DNA of 64,000 nt from positions 28,644,001 to 28,708,000 of the forward strand of contig NC_065551.1 of NCBI RefSeq assembly GCF_022605725.1. The letters run 5' to 3'. The stretch's first letter is position 1, and every line of letters starts with the position of its first letter. The notes below the pieces were generated by a model. The model was not told the DNA's origin. It did not search any database and was given only the letters and a program-made list of their open reading frames with translations. The position numbers and the translations under genes are program-made. Positions 1 through 12,880 of the stretch are shown piece by piece. Source of the stretch: Anthonomus grandis grandis. Lineage: Eukaryota > Arthropoda > Insecta > Coleoptera > Curculionidae.

Positions 1-235
1 TTTATCCCAGTTATGGCACAACTAAAATAAAATATGGTCTTAGAGGGTGCTACAAAGGCAGGCAGGCACCCCTAAAATGCGCCCCTTCTTGCCTCCGCAA
101 CTAATTTAATTGATTTTCTATTCATTTTCTATTCAGAGATTTTCATCTTCTTTGCTTTCTTCTATAAAAATAAAAAAGGAATATTAGAATACAATAATTA
201 GGATAAAATAATTGACAAACACACGTTTTATTAAT

Positions 236-655
236 TCAGTCTCCGTGGCAAACTTTGCAGGCGGGTGTGCACGGGATTGCATATTTTTTACAGCAGCATC
301 TATTTGTGTCACAGCCGGACCGACAACCACACCTATCCAGCTCTTTAACTGATGCCCATATCCAGTCTAGGTGCCACCAAACTGGCTCAAGGGAACCATC
401 TTCCCGCCTCTTCCACCCCCATTGTTCTGGGGGTGGTCGGCTAGATATAGAGCCTTCCAATGCACGTCCCCATATCTCTCCAGCTTGGTACTTAACGAGT
501 TTTATATGCTCTTAAAGGGCACCAGCGGTAGGAGGTATCCCTGAGATGGACTTCTCTCCAGTGACAAATAAGTGACGACGGGCTTCGGTGATATCAGTAA
601 CTAACTGTTTAGAACAGTATTCGGATACATTTGTGGAAGTGCCCGTGCGCTTATA
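236..655 (-). pseudogene. CXC (tesmin/TSO1-like) domain fragment of a repeat-derived protein
   Basis: Minus-strand reading gives a C-terminal segment with WGWKRREDGSLEPVWW followed by a cysteine cluster (CGCRSGCDTNRCCCKKYAIP, then CTPACKVC) and a stop at 238-236. This matches the C-terminal layout of multicopy insect proteins: an IPPT...AL..H..YQAG..WG segment, a WGW..DG...PVW segment, then a CXC-like zinc-binding cluster. The upstream part (IPPTAGAL, then EHIKLVKYQAGEIWG) continues in the same frame but is broken by an in-frame TAA at 514-512, and weaker similarity runs back to about 655. The piece is therefore a broken copy, not an intact gene. CXC domains usually bind zinc and DNA. The protein family is inferred from motif memory only. 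An alternative is a terminal exon of a host gene, but the internal stop argues against that. Confidence 0.5.
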
Positions 656-2080
656 TAGATAAAAATAATATTATAGGACAAAATACAAAAAATAATATTT
701 TAGGGCAAAAAAAGTCACAAGTACAATTTGTTTAAAAAAGAACTGTCCTAGAATATTGATCGCAATGGTACATAACAATTTTTTTTTTGTTTCTTTTAAT
801 TTGAGCGGTAGGGGTGCAAGAGAGTGTGCCTCTCCCCCTCCCTCGACCTCCCAAACGCTTCCAAAATTTCTAGTTTTTTAATTTGCATCAAATTTATTTT
901 ATGAAAATGTACTAACTTAAACATTTATCTTTTGCGCTAAAGTTTCAAAAAATCAGAGGGTAGCCACCCCCTTTTAGGGGTTAAGAATTGTTTTGACTGC
1001 TTTTAAAGATTACTATTACCTTTTTTTAACACCTAATCGTAATTCACAATGTTTTGAAACAGAATGAAAGCTGGTTTACTGACATTTGGTGAATAAATAC
1101 ATCTGAATTTTGAGGGGGGTCAGAATGGTGCTTCCACTCCTCCCCTAAGGGATGTATTTATAGGAACTTCAGGTAAAAATGATTATTTGAGTCTATAGTA
1201 CATGTGTACCAAACGCCTTGCTTGTATCACAATTTGCGGTTTTTTTGTAGTTATTCATGTGTACCGCTTCCACTAATATACTTAAGAGGTGCCTCTAAAT
1301 GTATTGTTTGTAGTTTGTGTTTTTAAGTATCCACATCTTCTACTGCGACTTCCACAATTCTATCAAAAATATATATGTATATTTAATTTTTTTATTTAAA
1401 TTTCCTGACTCAGAAATGTTATAAAATTTAAGATTTTTCATAAGATTTTTATTAGAAAATATTATTTTATGCAACACTGAATAGTTACCTTTTTCTTAAT
1501 TAAATGATCCAGTTTTTAAACAAATTACTGCTTATACCTAAAATCACTTGTAAAAATATTTTTTGTTTTATATCTCGCTTTTATTTCATTAAATGTAATT
1601 AGCCTTTTGGACTAACTTTGGACCAAAATAATTTATAAAACGTTTTATATAAGTATTTTTTATAGATAAAAATTGGAGCAATTTTAAAACGTCTACAATA
1701 ATTAAACTGAAAAAAACCAAAAAGTTAATAAGCTCAAAACTATTACTGCTAGAACAGTACTCTTAATTATAATCATTTTTACAACCTCATAAGTTCATAA
1801 AATCATAAAAAATAATTAAACTTAATATAAATCATCTTGTTGATTTTATAAATATATATAAAAGGCACAAAAATCTAAGACTAAATAAGATAAGACTAAA
1901 TATTTCATGTCTTTCTTCTCACGTAAAAATACTAAAAATAAATCCTCAATAATAAAATCATTATAGACTTTACTATCCTCATACACCTCAACTCGTCTAA
2001 CTTTCTTTTTAGTAAACTAAATACCATAATGACATTATTGAAATGACATTTTAATGGCCGCGTAATTTCTCTTTCAACAG

Positions 2081-2087
2081 TATAAAA
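2081..2087 (+). promoter_or_regulatory. TATA box of the cuticular protein gene
   Basis: TATAAAA lies 88 bp upstream of the ATG at 2169. Initiator-like TCAGT sits at 2126-2130 and a weaker TTCAAAG near 2110. Spacing fits the latter better, so the transcription start is not resolved. Insect cuticular protein genes commonly have TATA promoters. Confidence 0.55.
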
Positions 2088-2168
2088 TAAAAAGGCGCTT
2101 TCAAAAGCGTTCAAAGCAGTCCGTCTCAGTTTGTGCTTCAGGGAACAATCTCGACATCTTTTAATAAA

Positions 2169-2974
2169 ATGAGACCGTATTTACTTGTAAGTATTTTTCA
2201 AATTATATAAAAAGTATGGCCTAAACATATAAAAAGGCCGCTGCTTCTATTTAGTTACATATAATAAGTATAGAGTTTTTTATGAAGAGACTGCGTACTA
2301 ACTAAAACTTACATTTTATTCCGCTTTTATGACACATTAAATATCAAAATTTTTTTGTTCATTTAGATTTCCGCTTTCGTTGTAATTGCCATTGCCAATG
2401 CACAGTTGCTACCCAATTTCGTTCCCGCATTCCCAGATAATCCCCTAGACGGGAAACCCTGGACCGGACCAATTGCTGACCATAAATTAGGTGTACACCC
2501 AAGTGACACTCCAGAGGTAGCCGCAGCTAAAGCTCAGCATTTTAATGTTTATAACGCAGTCCTTAAAACTTTACCCATACTACCTCCAGAAGAAACCAAA
2601 GTGAACGTAAACATTCCTGTTCCAATTCCAACTGCTCATATCCCACAACATTTAATACCGGTTGTTCCAGAATATCAACCACAAGTAAGTACATGCAAAT
2701 ATTTTTGTCCATACTTTATAATATAAATAATTTTTCTTTTAAGGTACATCACCCTCAACCTCTAGCATTCCCAACTCCTTCCAGCTTATTTAGGATCCCA
2801 GAATCTATTAATAAAAAAATTGATGTATTTGCCGAAGAAATTCCCAGGAGTGAGTTTGGTGAAGTACCAGAAGTAGCTGCAGCCAGGGCCACTCATCTGA
2901 AGGCATTTGAAGAAGCTAAAAGAATTGCTGCTAAACCTATAGAGCACCTAGTACAGCCCCAAAACCATCGATGA
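2169..2974 (+). CDS. cuticular protein with two 18-residue motifs (three exons)
   Basis: CDS join(2169..2186, 2367..2684, 2744..2974) gives 188 aa. Donors are CTT|GTAAGT and CAA|GTAAGT; acceptors are TTTAG|ATT and TTTAAG|GTA; both introns are phase 0. The tiny first exon codes MRPYLL, which completes a signal peptide (MRPYLLISAFVVIAIANA, cleavage before Q19) once joined to exon 2. This split of the signal peptide is typical of insect cuticular protein genes. The mature protein is proline-rich and has no Rebers-Riddiford chitin-binding domain. It carries two copies of the known 18-residue cuticle motif: DTPEVAAAKAQHFNVYNAVL at about residues 53-72 and EVPEVAAARATHLKAFEEAK at about 152-171. The product is presumably secreted by epidermis into cuticle. 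The start was chosen because no upstream in-frame ATG gives a signal peptide and a good donor follows at once. The exact cuticle type and stage cannot be told from sequence. Confidence 0.88.
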
Positions 2975-4740
2975 AGAGTAAATGAATTGATTTCTTTTTG
3001 TAAATTTTTCCTTAATAAAAAATATACGATACTGAAGAAATGTACATTATTAAAAAATATTACATAGCTGAAAACCCTAGGCAATTTATTCTTCAAATAA
3101 TAGATGCATGATATTGCAATTTGCTATGAGAAAAAAATAATAGTACTTCGGACAAAGTCACTCTTCACGCCACTGCATTCTATTAGGGCGACTTTTAAAT
3201 TGAGAAAAATACAAAGCTGACCATTAACATATAGGGATGGTTGAGAGATACTTTTCATAGTAATGCTTTAGTTTCTTGAGTATATTGTGTACACTCTAGA
3301 AATATGCGATTTAAGTCACCTGTACTATTGTAGACGATACATTTATCAGATGGTAAAACATGAATTTTATTGAAGTGGTCTGTGAAACCCGCCTGTCCAA
3401 ATTTCATTATCAAACTATTGTTACAAAACGCCTGCCCTCATTACGATCTCCATGCCACTATTTGGAAGGTGTCTTTGTAATTCTTTACTCTTTGTGATTC
3501 CTTACAAAGTTTCTCCAATGATTTATTTCATTAATTACCTACACTGTTTTTGAATATTGTAGCAATATAACTTGCACAAGGAGAGTTTTACTTCATTTTA
3601 TCTAGGGTATTTGCGATTTCAATTCTGGTCCTACTTAACAGTTTTCTGATCAAAGTTTTAGTATTGGAGACATTGCAGACACGCTTCCATAAATACTACT
3701 AATTTATATATTCATATGGAGAGGATAGTATCTATCTAGAGAAAGGCTTGTCAAAATTTAATAATTCGTCATGCTAGAATAACATAGCGGTATTTGAATA
3801 AAATTACAAATTGAGTAATTTCCTGCTAAAGTTTGTAAAACTCAGAATGCATACAGGACCATGTTACGCACACATATAATTTCATATTGATTTAAAATAG
3901 TTCCGAATGGTAGGTAGAATTTGGTTATTATTATGATGAGTATAATTAAAACAACCATAGATTTAAACAAAAAAATATATTTAAGATACGAAAATTACAA
4001 ATTGTTTGTATGTATAATATGTATGTCTTATATTTAATCACAACTTTCGCTACATTATGTGTACCTTAGTTAAGCAAAATACATACAATTAAATTCTATA
4101 AATCAAAAATGGCTGTTTACTTAATTTGGTCTTTATAAGGCATACAAGCCATCTTAGCCTCTTTACATACCAAATCTGTTGGTATTTGCAATTTTGGGAA
4201 AAATGTCTAAATTTCCTTACACTATGTATTAGTCAAGAATTATAAAGTTTTTATATGTTCTAAATTCCATAGTTAAAAAAAATTAATATTTATTTTCGGA
4301 GAAATCAAGTGTATATTATAAGGCAAATTCTAGTAGTCGTCTAAATGCATTTGCACGCGTGTGTTAAAGGGTATTATCAAAATGAACACCTAGAATACCG
4401 ACTATGTCATTAATGTTCATTAAATCTGTAGTAGTTTCAATATTAGGATTTTCCCGCAACAAGATTATATAAAATTAATTTGCATTTCAGAGAAAAGTAT
4501 GATCTAAACAGAATCTATTATTTACTCTAAAATGAGTAGGAATATTTATTCAATTATATCTACAGTATACCCAAAATTTTAGCACAATTTAGTAAATTTA
4601 TAAGAGGATAATTATTAAGAATGTAGTGATTCCTCTTTACCCAAGATACGTTTTAATCTTGATACATATTGATAAAGGGTGTGTCAATAAACTAAGCCAT
4701 TCTTATTATAATTTTTTTAAGTATATACTTACGACGCCAT
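2975..4740. other. AT-rich intergenic DNA, no gene seen
   Basis: No open frame with coding character and no repeat that I can classify. The right edge (about 4670-4700) has GGGTGTGTCAATAAA, which may be the outer end of the decayed transposon that follows. Confidence 0.5.
3014..3019 (+). terminator. poly(A) signal of the cuticular protein gene
   Basis: AATAAA lies 40 bp after the stop codon at 2972-2974, the expected position for a short 3' UTR. Confidence 0.6.
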
Positions 4741-4749
4741 TGAATAAAA

Positions 4750-6298
4750 AAAAATAAAATTCAACGTCTTCGATCAAACCACTATAATTTCTAAGGCATT
4801 TTTTATAAATGTTTATATTTCTTAACCAACTTTTCAGAATTCTTATTCAGAAATTTGTTCACATGTTTGTGTTATTTGAGTTTTCAGTTCTTATGTTCGT
4901 GGACGAATTTTAAAAACTTTCGATACCACCCCACAGAAAAAAATCCAGAAGTGTAAGGTCTGGAAATCTAGGGAGCCATGCTACAAATAGACTATTACGA
5001 GTATGGACGTTGTGTCAAATAATTAAAAAAAAATTAATATTAAAAAAAAAATTCTTATGCTCAAAATTTTGTGCGAATTTGGAAAAACGCTAAAATAGTG
5101 TCCTACTAAATCGTCTAGGGACTATGCGTAAAAATTTTCAAAATCGCATCTATTCAATTTTTTGTGTTATGGACATTGTGTCGAATAATGAGAAAAAAAT
5201 ATCAATATTTTCAAAAAAAGTTTTTGCTTAAAATTTTGTGCAAATTTGGAAAAATGCTGACATAGGTGTCTAATAACTAACTTATCCAGGGAAATAACGA
5301 AATTATCCAGGAAATATGTGTACAAAGTTTCAAAATGGTATTTGTTTAAGTTTTTGTGTTATAGACATTGTGTGAAATAATTAGAAAATAAATCAATATT
5401 TTCAAAAAAAAAAAAATTTTTTAAATCTTGTACGAATTTGGAAAATTGGAAAGCTTAAATAGGTGTCCAACCAAAATGTCTGGGGAATATGTTGACAAAT
5501 TTTTAAAATAGCATCCTGTCAATTTTTCGAGTTATGAACATTTCGTCGATTAATTAGAAAAAAAATCAATATTTAAAAAAAGAAATTTTACTCAAAATCT
5601 TGTATGAATTTTGAAAAACGCTGAAAAGGTATCAAATCAAATTATCCAGGAAATATGTGTACAAATTTTAAAAATGGCATCTGTTTAATTTTTTGAGTAA
5701 TGGATCAATCCATTTAACTTGAAAATTTTTATTGACCCATCATCTCACAGGTGCAGCATTTTGGATCGAAGCGCCGTCTGGCTAAATATACAAATTCTCT
5801 TTATTTATAAGTTAACTGCAAGTCATGAACAGCACCCCAAAATTCAATCTGCAAAAATCTCGCACCTTTTAAAGTCGTATTGACCAACACAATACGATCT
5901 TTTAAATTACAACGCCACACATTTATTTTATCAGAATATTAATTTTTGTAAATAATTACTCAGATGTGTGCCACACTCCTTGGTAGAAAATTTCACCTCA
6001 TCAGTAAATAATCTTTTGACAAATAGACTAAATCCTCATAAAGTACAGCCTGCATAGTTAAACAGTACTCCTTGCTTCTCTGATCATCACTTGATTGTAA
6101 CGAGTGCAAAAATCTGGGCTTAATCGGTCTAATTCCATTTCTCTTTAAATATCTTGGAACTATACTACTATAATCCTTACTTACATCCTGTTGATAATTT
6201 CCTTGTCGTCTTACATTCTGTTGTACCATCAAACCCTGTTGATCAAACGTAGGATGCTGTTGATGATTGGCCGTTAACATAAAAATGAGATTTCTCAT
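4750..6298 (-). pseudogene. decayed IS630/Tc1/mariner-type transposase, copy A
   Basis: Read on the minus strand, 6298-5993 holds an open 101-codon stretch containing IRPIKPRFLHSLQSSDDQR. This resembles the HPYK.Q..QEL...D...R.FC linker of insect mariner-like transposases. It is followed by FTDE at 6009-5998 (first catalytic Asp region), then a GA..QNAAPVR segment near 5790-5750 that stands for the usual QDGAPPH..V. The motif LPRFPDLTLLDFFLWG lies at about 4985-4925 and corresponds to the family's WPARSPDLTPLDFFLWG. Downstream is a tail with ...T.EQISE. The gene has several stops and frameshifts. It is interrupted between the GAPPH and SPDLT motifs by about 0.7 kb of tandem repeat. DNA-cutting activity is lost. 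Confidence 0.72.
5000..5705. repeat. tandem repeat, ~165-186 bp period, about four copies
   Basis: The phrase TTATGGACATTGTGTCGAAT recurs in variants at about 5003, 5164, 5350 and 5530, with a truncated version at 5695. Between copies the same order appears: an A-run, then ATTTTGTGCGAATTTGGAAA, then GTGTCC..., then a match to GCATCT(A/G)TT. The array sits inside the transposase relic of copy A, exactly where the coding match breaks. Confidence 0.75.
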
Positions 6299-6299
6299 A

Positions 6300-9200
6300 T
6301 GTAATTTAGGCCCTTACGAGGATCTTTGAGGATTTATGTGCGATGTACGACTATCCTCACCCAATCTTTCATCCTTCATTAATCAGTTATAGTAAAAAAG
6401 GAATTTGCTTTATTTTTATTAAAACTACCGTGATTATAGTATACCACTTACCATTTAAACGTAAAACTCATAATCTTTTTTATATCTACCGAGTATCCCC
6501 TTATATCATATTAATACCGGATCATATATCATATCTTATGACCAATAAATTTAGCCCTGCTATTAAAAAAAATCTCGGCAACAAAAAGGGTAAAAATCCG
6601 GTATAAAAATATGATAAATATCATCGGATATGCGTATCTGTAGGGGAAAATATTTAAATTTTTGCAATATTTTCACACAAATTTTCGCAGCAGCCGTTTC
6701 ACATTTTTCAAATAACTCTTGAAAAAGCAGTAAAAAGCCTATTTCGTAAAGCCGCAACCCCAAAAATATGATACATGTCATAAAAAGTTTAAGAAGTTCT
6801 AAAAAGTCTGTGATTGTTTGGTTTTCGTATTACAGCACTTATTCAGAAAGGCCGACGGAGATATGAAAGCAGCCTCTGGGGATATGTTTCATATAGACTC
6901 GAGACAAGGTACATTTCCAAAGAAATATTCCATTCGGTTTTCTCACGTGGAAAGTGTATAAGCTTCTATATCTTGTCGTTTTCCCGAATATACTCTCTCG
7001 AATTTTAAGGTGATGATGATTGATGATTACAGCTGAGAAATATTAAATTGTTATGGTAACTTTCTTTTCTAACATATATTTTATATATATATGTCTATTT
7101 TGGGTTATATTATGCGTACTAAATATATCGAAAAGAACCTAAATAATATACTTTTAATAAAATGATGCATTATAGCAGATAAATCAAGTCTGACTTGGCA
7201 TTGGCATCACTTTTATGTCAAAATAGAGGTATATATATTTACACTAATGTAAAAAATAGAGCAATAAATTAAAGAAAATTAATTTAAGAATTCTTTAAAC
7301 CTTTAATAATTATGACAACATTTAAATAACATAAATATTAGACAAAACTTTTAAAAATTAATAAAAGAATGTGTGTCGAGTTTTCTTGCGGATTCTTTCA
7401 ATAAACTTAAATTAGTTTAAAATATATTGTTTTTTTTTGGAATTAATTGATAAAATTGTTACTTATAGTTAGGCAAATATTCTATTTTTTTTTCCAATAA
7501 TTATTAAAATAACTAAATTATTTCACCTACATCCAGAAAATTCAGGAAATTGTATCAGGAAACTTTTATTTCTGAATTTTTACAAATATTCGTAAATGCA
7601 TAATATTTAAATATATATAATATTATGCAACATATAATATTGCGGAACTGCTTTTATTTAAACCTTGTTTATGTTGCTGAGTTAAAATTTTAAATAATGT
7701 ATGTTACTGGATAGTTAGTTTGTTTTAACCTACTTTAAAATACAAATAGTTTGCACCAATATAAAATGAATTAATTTTCCTTTTGTGCATGTCTTTACTT
7801 AGAAAGTTTAACTTCTTTATGTACATACCTATGTGTAAGAAGGCATTTTTCTCTTTTACAAAAATATAGCTCAATAAATTTAATTACATTGAAATCTAAT
7901 AATTCCTATTATAATTTTAGATACGTAATTGCAATATATTTTTTTGTTATCCGATTATTTAAAATTCAACTACATTAAACGTGAGGTGCATATGAATGCA
8001 TAAATGCCGTAAAAAGAAATAACGTTTGTTGACGAATAGCACGGGCTGGTTTTTTATCTCATTTTTTATTGACCGAAATGTTTGTTTCTCTGTTTTTATC
8101 GGTTTGTTTTTGTTATTTCAATACAAACAATACCTTAGTTTTTTAATATGCACTACCTACATATATATATAGATGAAAAGGGAACAATGCAAATCATTGT
8201 GTACATACAAACACCATTAGAGGGAGGATAACAGAAACCCCGCAATTATTTGTAAAAAACTTGTTTTTAATATTTCTTTGTGTATTGTATGAGAAATATG
8301 AGAAATAAACCGGTTTCTGTGTGTTGTTTTTATTTATGGTGTATTGTTATGGGTGTATTTTTGTCATTCCCTACTAGTACTCGCATTGAACAGTGGTTAA
8401 TTGTAGAAAATAAGGAGAAACACTGCTAAAAGGTTGATTTCTATACCTTCGTTAATCAGAGGTATATATGAAATGACTAGATCTAAGCAAATAATAAATT
8501 TAAAGAAAAGTGAGACTTATATGTAAAACAAAAGCTTTTAAAAACTTAGATATATATATTGATTTAGAATTAATTATCTTTTGTAATCCCTATGGTAAAT
8601 ATTGAGTCATAAATTAAGCAGCTTCACTCGTCTATGCCTGTAAAATGGTGATTATTTAATCAATTCTAGAACAATGCTATTTTAATTCTTTTATTGATAT
8701 GAATGATAATAACTTAATTTTATGGATTTATGTGATTATCACAGAATCAAATATAAAATTATATTTGTTTAAGTTTACATTAATTAGAAGGTTATAATGA
8801 TTTAAATATGATTATAATTAATTAAATAATCACCAGATTTACACGTATATTATAGAAGGAGGAAATTACTAAATTTATGACTCGGAATTGATTTATTTCA
8901 TTATATACCCAATGACAATCAATAGACTTGCTGTAATTCATCCTTGATGATCATCGCAACGTCAATACAATTAAAAACAAAGCTTTTAAAGAATTGACTT
9001 AACATTTGAAGAAATTGGATGATCCAGGTAATTCTTAATCAACGTGGAATTGATTGAATAATTATTATATTGATTCATAGACAAAAAGTGTACTATTACC
9101 ATGATAGTGACGCTAAATATAAAGAAATTTATTTTTCTCAACTTGAAATTGATTATACGAATCTGACAGAATCCTATCTTAAATTAATTTAGGTAAATGC

Positions 9201-11600
9201 TTCAAATTACTTAGTAATAAAAGGTGTAATAAAATATGTTCCTAGAATTGAATAAATATTCGTAAATAATTATTAATTCTATGATAATTAATATTTGATT
9301 TGTTTATATATAATTGTCGTTATTGCCATATAAATTAATGCGAACCGTTTCTTCAAAATAATGTTTTTGAATAAACTCAAAATATTTATTTTGTAAGAAT
9401 TATGTATTTAATCTGTATAAAAAGTATTTTTTAAATACTAATTTTTAAATATATAAACATACTCTTTGTAATATTTTGTCAGCCTTTGATCGTAAAAACA
9501 CAATCAAAGGTTAGTAGCGAACACAGTCCAACCAAAAACAAACACAGATGAATAATTATAAACAGAAAAACACATTAAAAATCTCTCTATGCAAAAATAA
9601 TATGTTAAGCGTGATTATCCCGAGCCCTGTCGACTATTTACAGTATTATGCAAACACGAAATTCTCGCTTAACAAATACACAGCATGTACGTACGTGGTA
9701 GATAATTACAAGCTACAACTAAAAACATCTCTCTGTGAAACTGCAAGTGCTGTTGATAAAATCGTGGTTACTGACAAATGCGGTTTGTGAGCAAACTATG
9801 TTGAGGAGTTTTACAGATTATATAAATAGAACACGTGTTATATTATTAGGGGTTGTTAAATTTGATAGGCTCAAAAATATTCCGAGTAACCTAAAAATGA
9901 AGTATATACTGGATTTTTCATTTATAATAAGAAAGTTGATGCCAATGACGTACCTGTTACTGTCGAAGTGTTTCAGCATATTTTGTTCCACCACCGTTTG
10001 CACCATTTTTTCCCTTGTGTAAGCTGAATTGTACATGATATACATATATTCTACAGTTTAATCAATATATCTTGATACAGTTGATAAATATACCAATACT
10101 TTTAATTTAAAAAAAATATTTTTGAACATAGATAATGAAACGTTGTCCAGAACCAAAAAAAAATAATTTTTTTTAAAACCTAAAGACTTATCCTAAAAAA
10201 AACTAAATTTCTACTTATTTGTACACATCTTTTGCAATTTTCAAAGCCTTGCGTTCGAGAAATACAATAGGGTTATTTCACGTTTTACTTAATGACCTTA
10301 AGGTAATGTGAGAAAAGTAGATGTAAAAACTATAAATTTTTTATCACCAATGTTGACAACCAAAACCAAAAATTTACTAAAATATCATTGAATAAATATT
10401 GTATATTTAACGATAATAATGTATGATGTGTTGCTTGGGATCCTATGTCAGATTAATCTATTTCTGACTCTTCTTATTTCTTCAGACTTCTTCTTACTCT
10501 TGATTTTAGATTTTAACGTAAAAATCTTATACCTTTCCCATTTTAAAATGTATTAGTACAACTCAAGAGATTTTATTTCTTTGTATAGTGTTATTACTAT
10601 TTGTTAAAACACTTTAGTCGTATTTAGCTAATTCTGGTAAGCAAACCGACATTTAAACATTTTTAAGGCGAAATCAAAATTATAATTATATATATTCAAT
10701 GTTTAACGAGATGTTATGGCACCCCTATAGAGATGTTTTCAGTTACATATTATTACTGTTACATATATGTTTGTTAATATACGCAGCATCACTGTTTATC
10801 AACCTGTGCAAATAGGGCTGCCGGAGCTTGGGCTAATTATGTTTAACATATTATTTCCCCTATAGAGTTTTCCCAAAATGGATTTAAATAACCTGTTTAA
10901 TTTTGTGTATAATGCATTATTAATGTAATATGCAACATGCAGAAAATCGTAAATTAGCTTAGTTTAGTAACGCAGTACATTTAAAAAAAGAAACGGTTTT
11001 TTTAATTTTTACGTGCCTAGGATTTTATTTTAGTCTGTAAATAAATAAAAGACTTTTTGAGAAAATGGTGGTTTTATTTGGTCGATCCACATCCTTTACG
11101 TTTTCCATAATTTATTAAGAAAGTGCACTAGTTCTAAAAGTATTAGTCTAAGTATGCTGATATCAAGAAAGTATCAATTAGTGATATATTAAAAAAAAAT
11201 ATATAAATAATTTAGCAGTAGTGAAGGCACGTATTTCAAATTAAAACCGGACCGAGGCCAGTGTATCCATTTTTAATTATAGGCCGCAAGGAATTTAGAT
11301 AGGAGTTTTAACGATCCCACGATCAACCCCTACGTATTTTTAAAATGGTCATTAAGGAACCTGAATTATTTATTTTCATTAGGTATTTCTACAGGGTGTC
11401 ATTGAAATGGTGTAAAAAAATTCCAAGTACTCTTAAAAATGGTAAAAAAAGTTCCTATGAGTATAGGTTGATAGGGTAATGGTTTTTGTGCAATTGTAGG
11501 CATAAAAAAACAAAAAAAAATTACTACTATAAATTTCGACCCTAAATCAAATAATGCTATTGAAAAATTATTTTATCAATTCTTTTGAGGATATGTTATG
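6300..11600. other. AT-rich intergenic DNA
   Basis: Short open frames here look like chance readings in both strands and lack any family motif. Small items: an 8 bp hairpin CCTTTGAT...ATCAAAGG at 9483-9510; a 20 bp sequence at 10526-10545 repeated at 12152-12171; and a transposon-end-like CAGGGTGTC near 11392. I see no gene. Confidence 0.45.
10526..10545 (+). repeat. 20 bp direct repeat, copy 1
   Basis: The sequence CTTATACCTTTCCCATTTTA occurs here and identically at 12152-12171. It probably belongs to a dispersed repeat, but its extent cannot be fixed from two copies. Confidence 0.5.
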
Positions 11601-11607
11601 TAACTAA

Positions 11608-11750
11608 CGTCTAAGGAGAGTGGGAACCTTGATCCCGAATGTTACCCACCGGCGATGGTCCGGCAATCCACTCAGGCAAAAGGCTTTTTACTTTACTAAA
11701 TTGATGATTCTCATATGAGGGTAATGTCAATTTTAAACCAATAGGTATTC
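11608..11750 (-). pseudogene. C-terminal coding remnant, unknown family
   Basis: Minus-strand frame reads ...LPSYENHQFSKV, then KSLLPEWIAGPSPVGNIRDQ, then GSHSP and a stop at about 11608. It is open back to about 11750, and its composition looks protein-like rather than AT noise. It overlaps the left inverted-repeat arm. The right arm on the plus strand encodes nearly the same end (SPIGNIRDQDSHSP, stop). It may be the last exon of the same relic as the frame at 12560-12880. I do not recognise the family. Confidence 0.35.
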
Positions 11751-12151
11751 ATTTAATACTGTAACTATTGTATCACTTATCTCAAGAATAAATTTAGTAA
11801 ATTAAATAGCTTTGTTTTTAAAAAAAAAAAAGAATCGCGTACGCGTTCGTCGGTTAGATTTTCGACCGAGTTTTTTTTTAAGAAAAAAAGGTACCGTAGA
11901 TTTAAAGGTATGGGGTATAATTTTAAGAATAACTAAGTAGGGCAGATTTTTGGAAATAGCTTATTATAAATGCCAGTCGATTCATTTATTACATTGTCCA
12001 AATTTATAGCTGCTAACTCCTGTAATTAATTAATAAATAACTAAAAAAAATCAGTGCAAATGAAAAGTTTAATTTAAGTGTCTAAAATTTTTTTTGAGAA
12101 AAAAGGTCTTTAATTTATTAGATTTTTCTTAAGTTACACCCTCCTATATTG

Positions 12152-12171
12152 CTTATACCTTTCCCATTTTA
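12152..12171 (+). repeat. 20 bp direct repeat, copy 2
   Basis: Identical to 10526-10545. It lies inside the inverted-repeat-bounded unit. Confidence 0.5.
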
Positions 12172-12559
12172 GCATTATATTCAACAATTCAGCATTATAT
12201 GCTGACGTTATTAGTGGGTTGCATTTTCAAATTTTATAGGTATAGGTTAGATCCCAAATTTTTTAATTAAAATTTTAATGATTTGATGTTTTTTGAAAAT
12301 GTTTTTTATAATTGGTGATATTATTACACTTAATTGCATAACAAAGTCGAAGTAGAAAATAAAGCTCACGGTTTGATAAACATTTACAGGTAGGCAATAA
12401 AAAATATTATTCAGAGATAGGTAAGGTAAGTATACTAAAAAGCAGACTTTAGGAAAAAACAGTTTTATTTATTTAAATCCAATAATAATTTAACCGCAAT
12501 AGTATCTGATTCCTGTAAAGAGGGATTCTTTATTGCAGACTTTGTTTTTTCTTTGTGGA

Positions 12560-12880
12560 TCAAAATCTCCGCTGTGGTGTGATTTTTTTATCATGCACAA
12601 TGTGTTTAGTTGATGGAAAAGCCATGGTGTTGTGGTCTAAAGCTTCTAAGGTGGGCAGGAGAGAATTGAGAACTCTTTCAACAACATCCAACTTTTGGTC
12701 AGTATTAGCAGAATTTAAAATATCTTGAAACTGCATTGCCAGTTTTTGTTGCCTTTCATGCACTGACTTTTGTCCTTTTGGTTTCGTTGACAACTGTTAA
12801 AGAATTACATCTGATTCCTCATTTCCATCAGAGTTGTCAATGCATAATTCAGGTGGAGATTCGTGTATATCTAAAAATAT
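12560..12880 (-). pseudogene. unidentified repeat-derived coding remnant
   Basis: A 77-codon open stretch (12793-12560) contains RQQKLAMQFQDILNSANTDQ and LLPTLEALDHNTMAFPSTKH and ends PQRRF-stop. The same frame extends upstream (ESPPELCIDNSDGNEESDV) across an in-frame TAA near 12800, so the copy is broken. Codon pattern and amino-acid mix look truly coding: an acidic linker followed by a helical segment. The helical part could be a dimerisation or BESS-like tail, but this is not established. It lies between the two inverted-repeat arms and is probably part of that relic. Confidence 0.4.

Noticed and set aside
45..70. GGGTGC...GCACCC hairpin as a terminator
   Set aside because: Only 6 bp of stem in eukaryotic DNA; no functional reading.
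2893..3096. 67-codon minus-strand frame
   Set aside because: Antisense to the last cuticular protein exon and its 3' UTR.
9548..10045. Cluster of overlapping frames of 75-95 codons on both strands
   Set aside because: No motif; several readings overlap each other. A possible donor site after a KHFDSNR reading on the minus strand was noted but no partner exon was found.
10790..10860. Possible tRNA-like stretch
   Set aside because: No cloverleaf with T-arm GTTCRANNC could be drawn.
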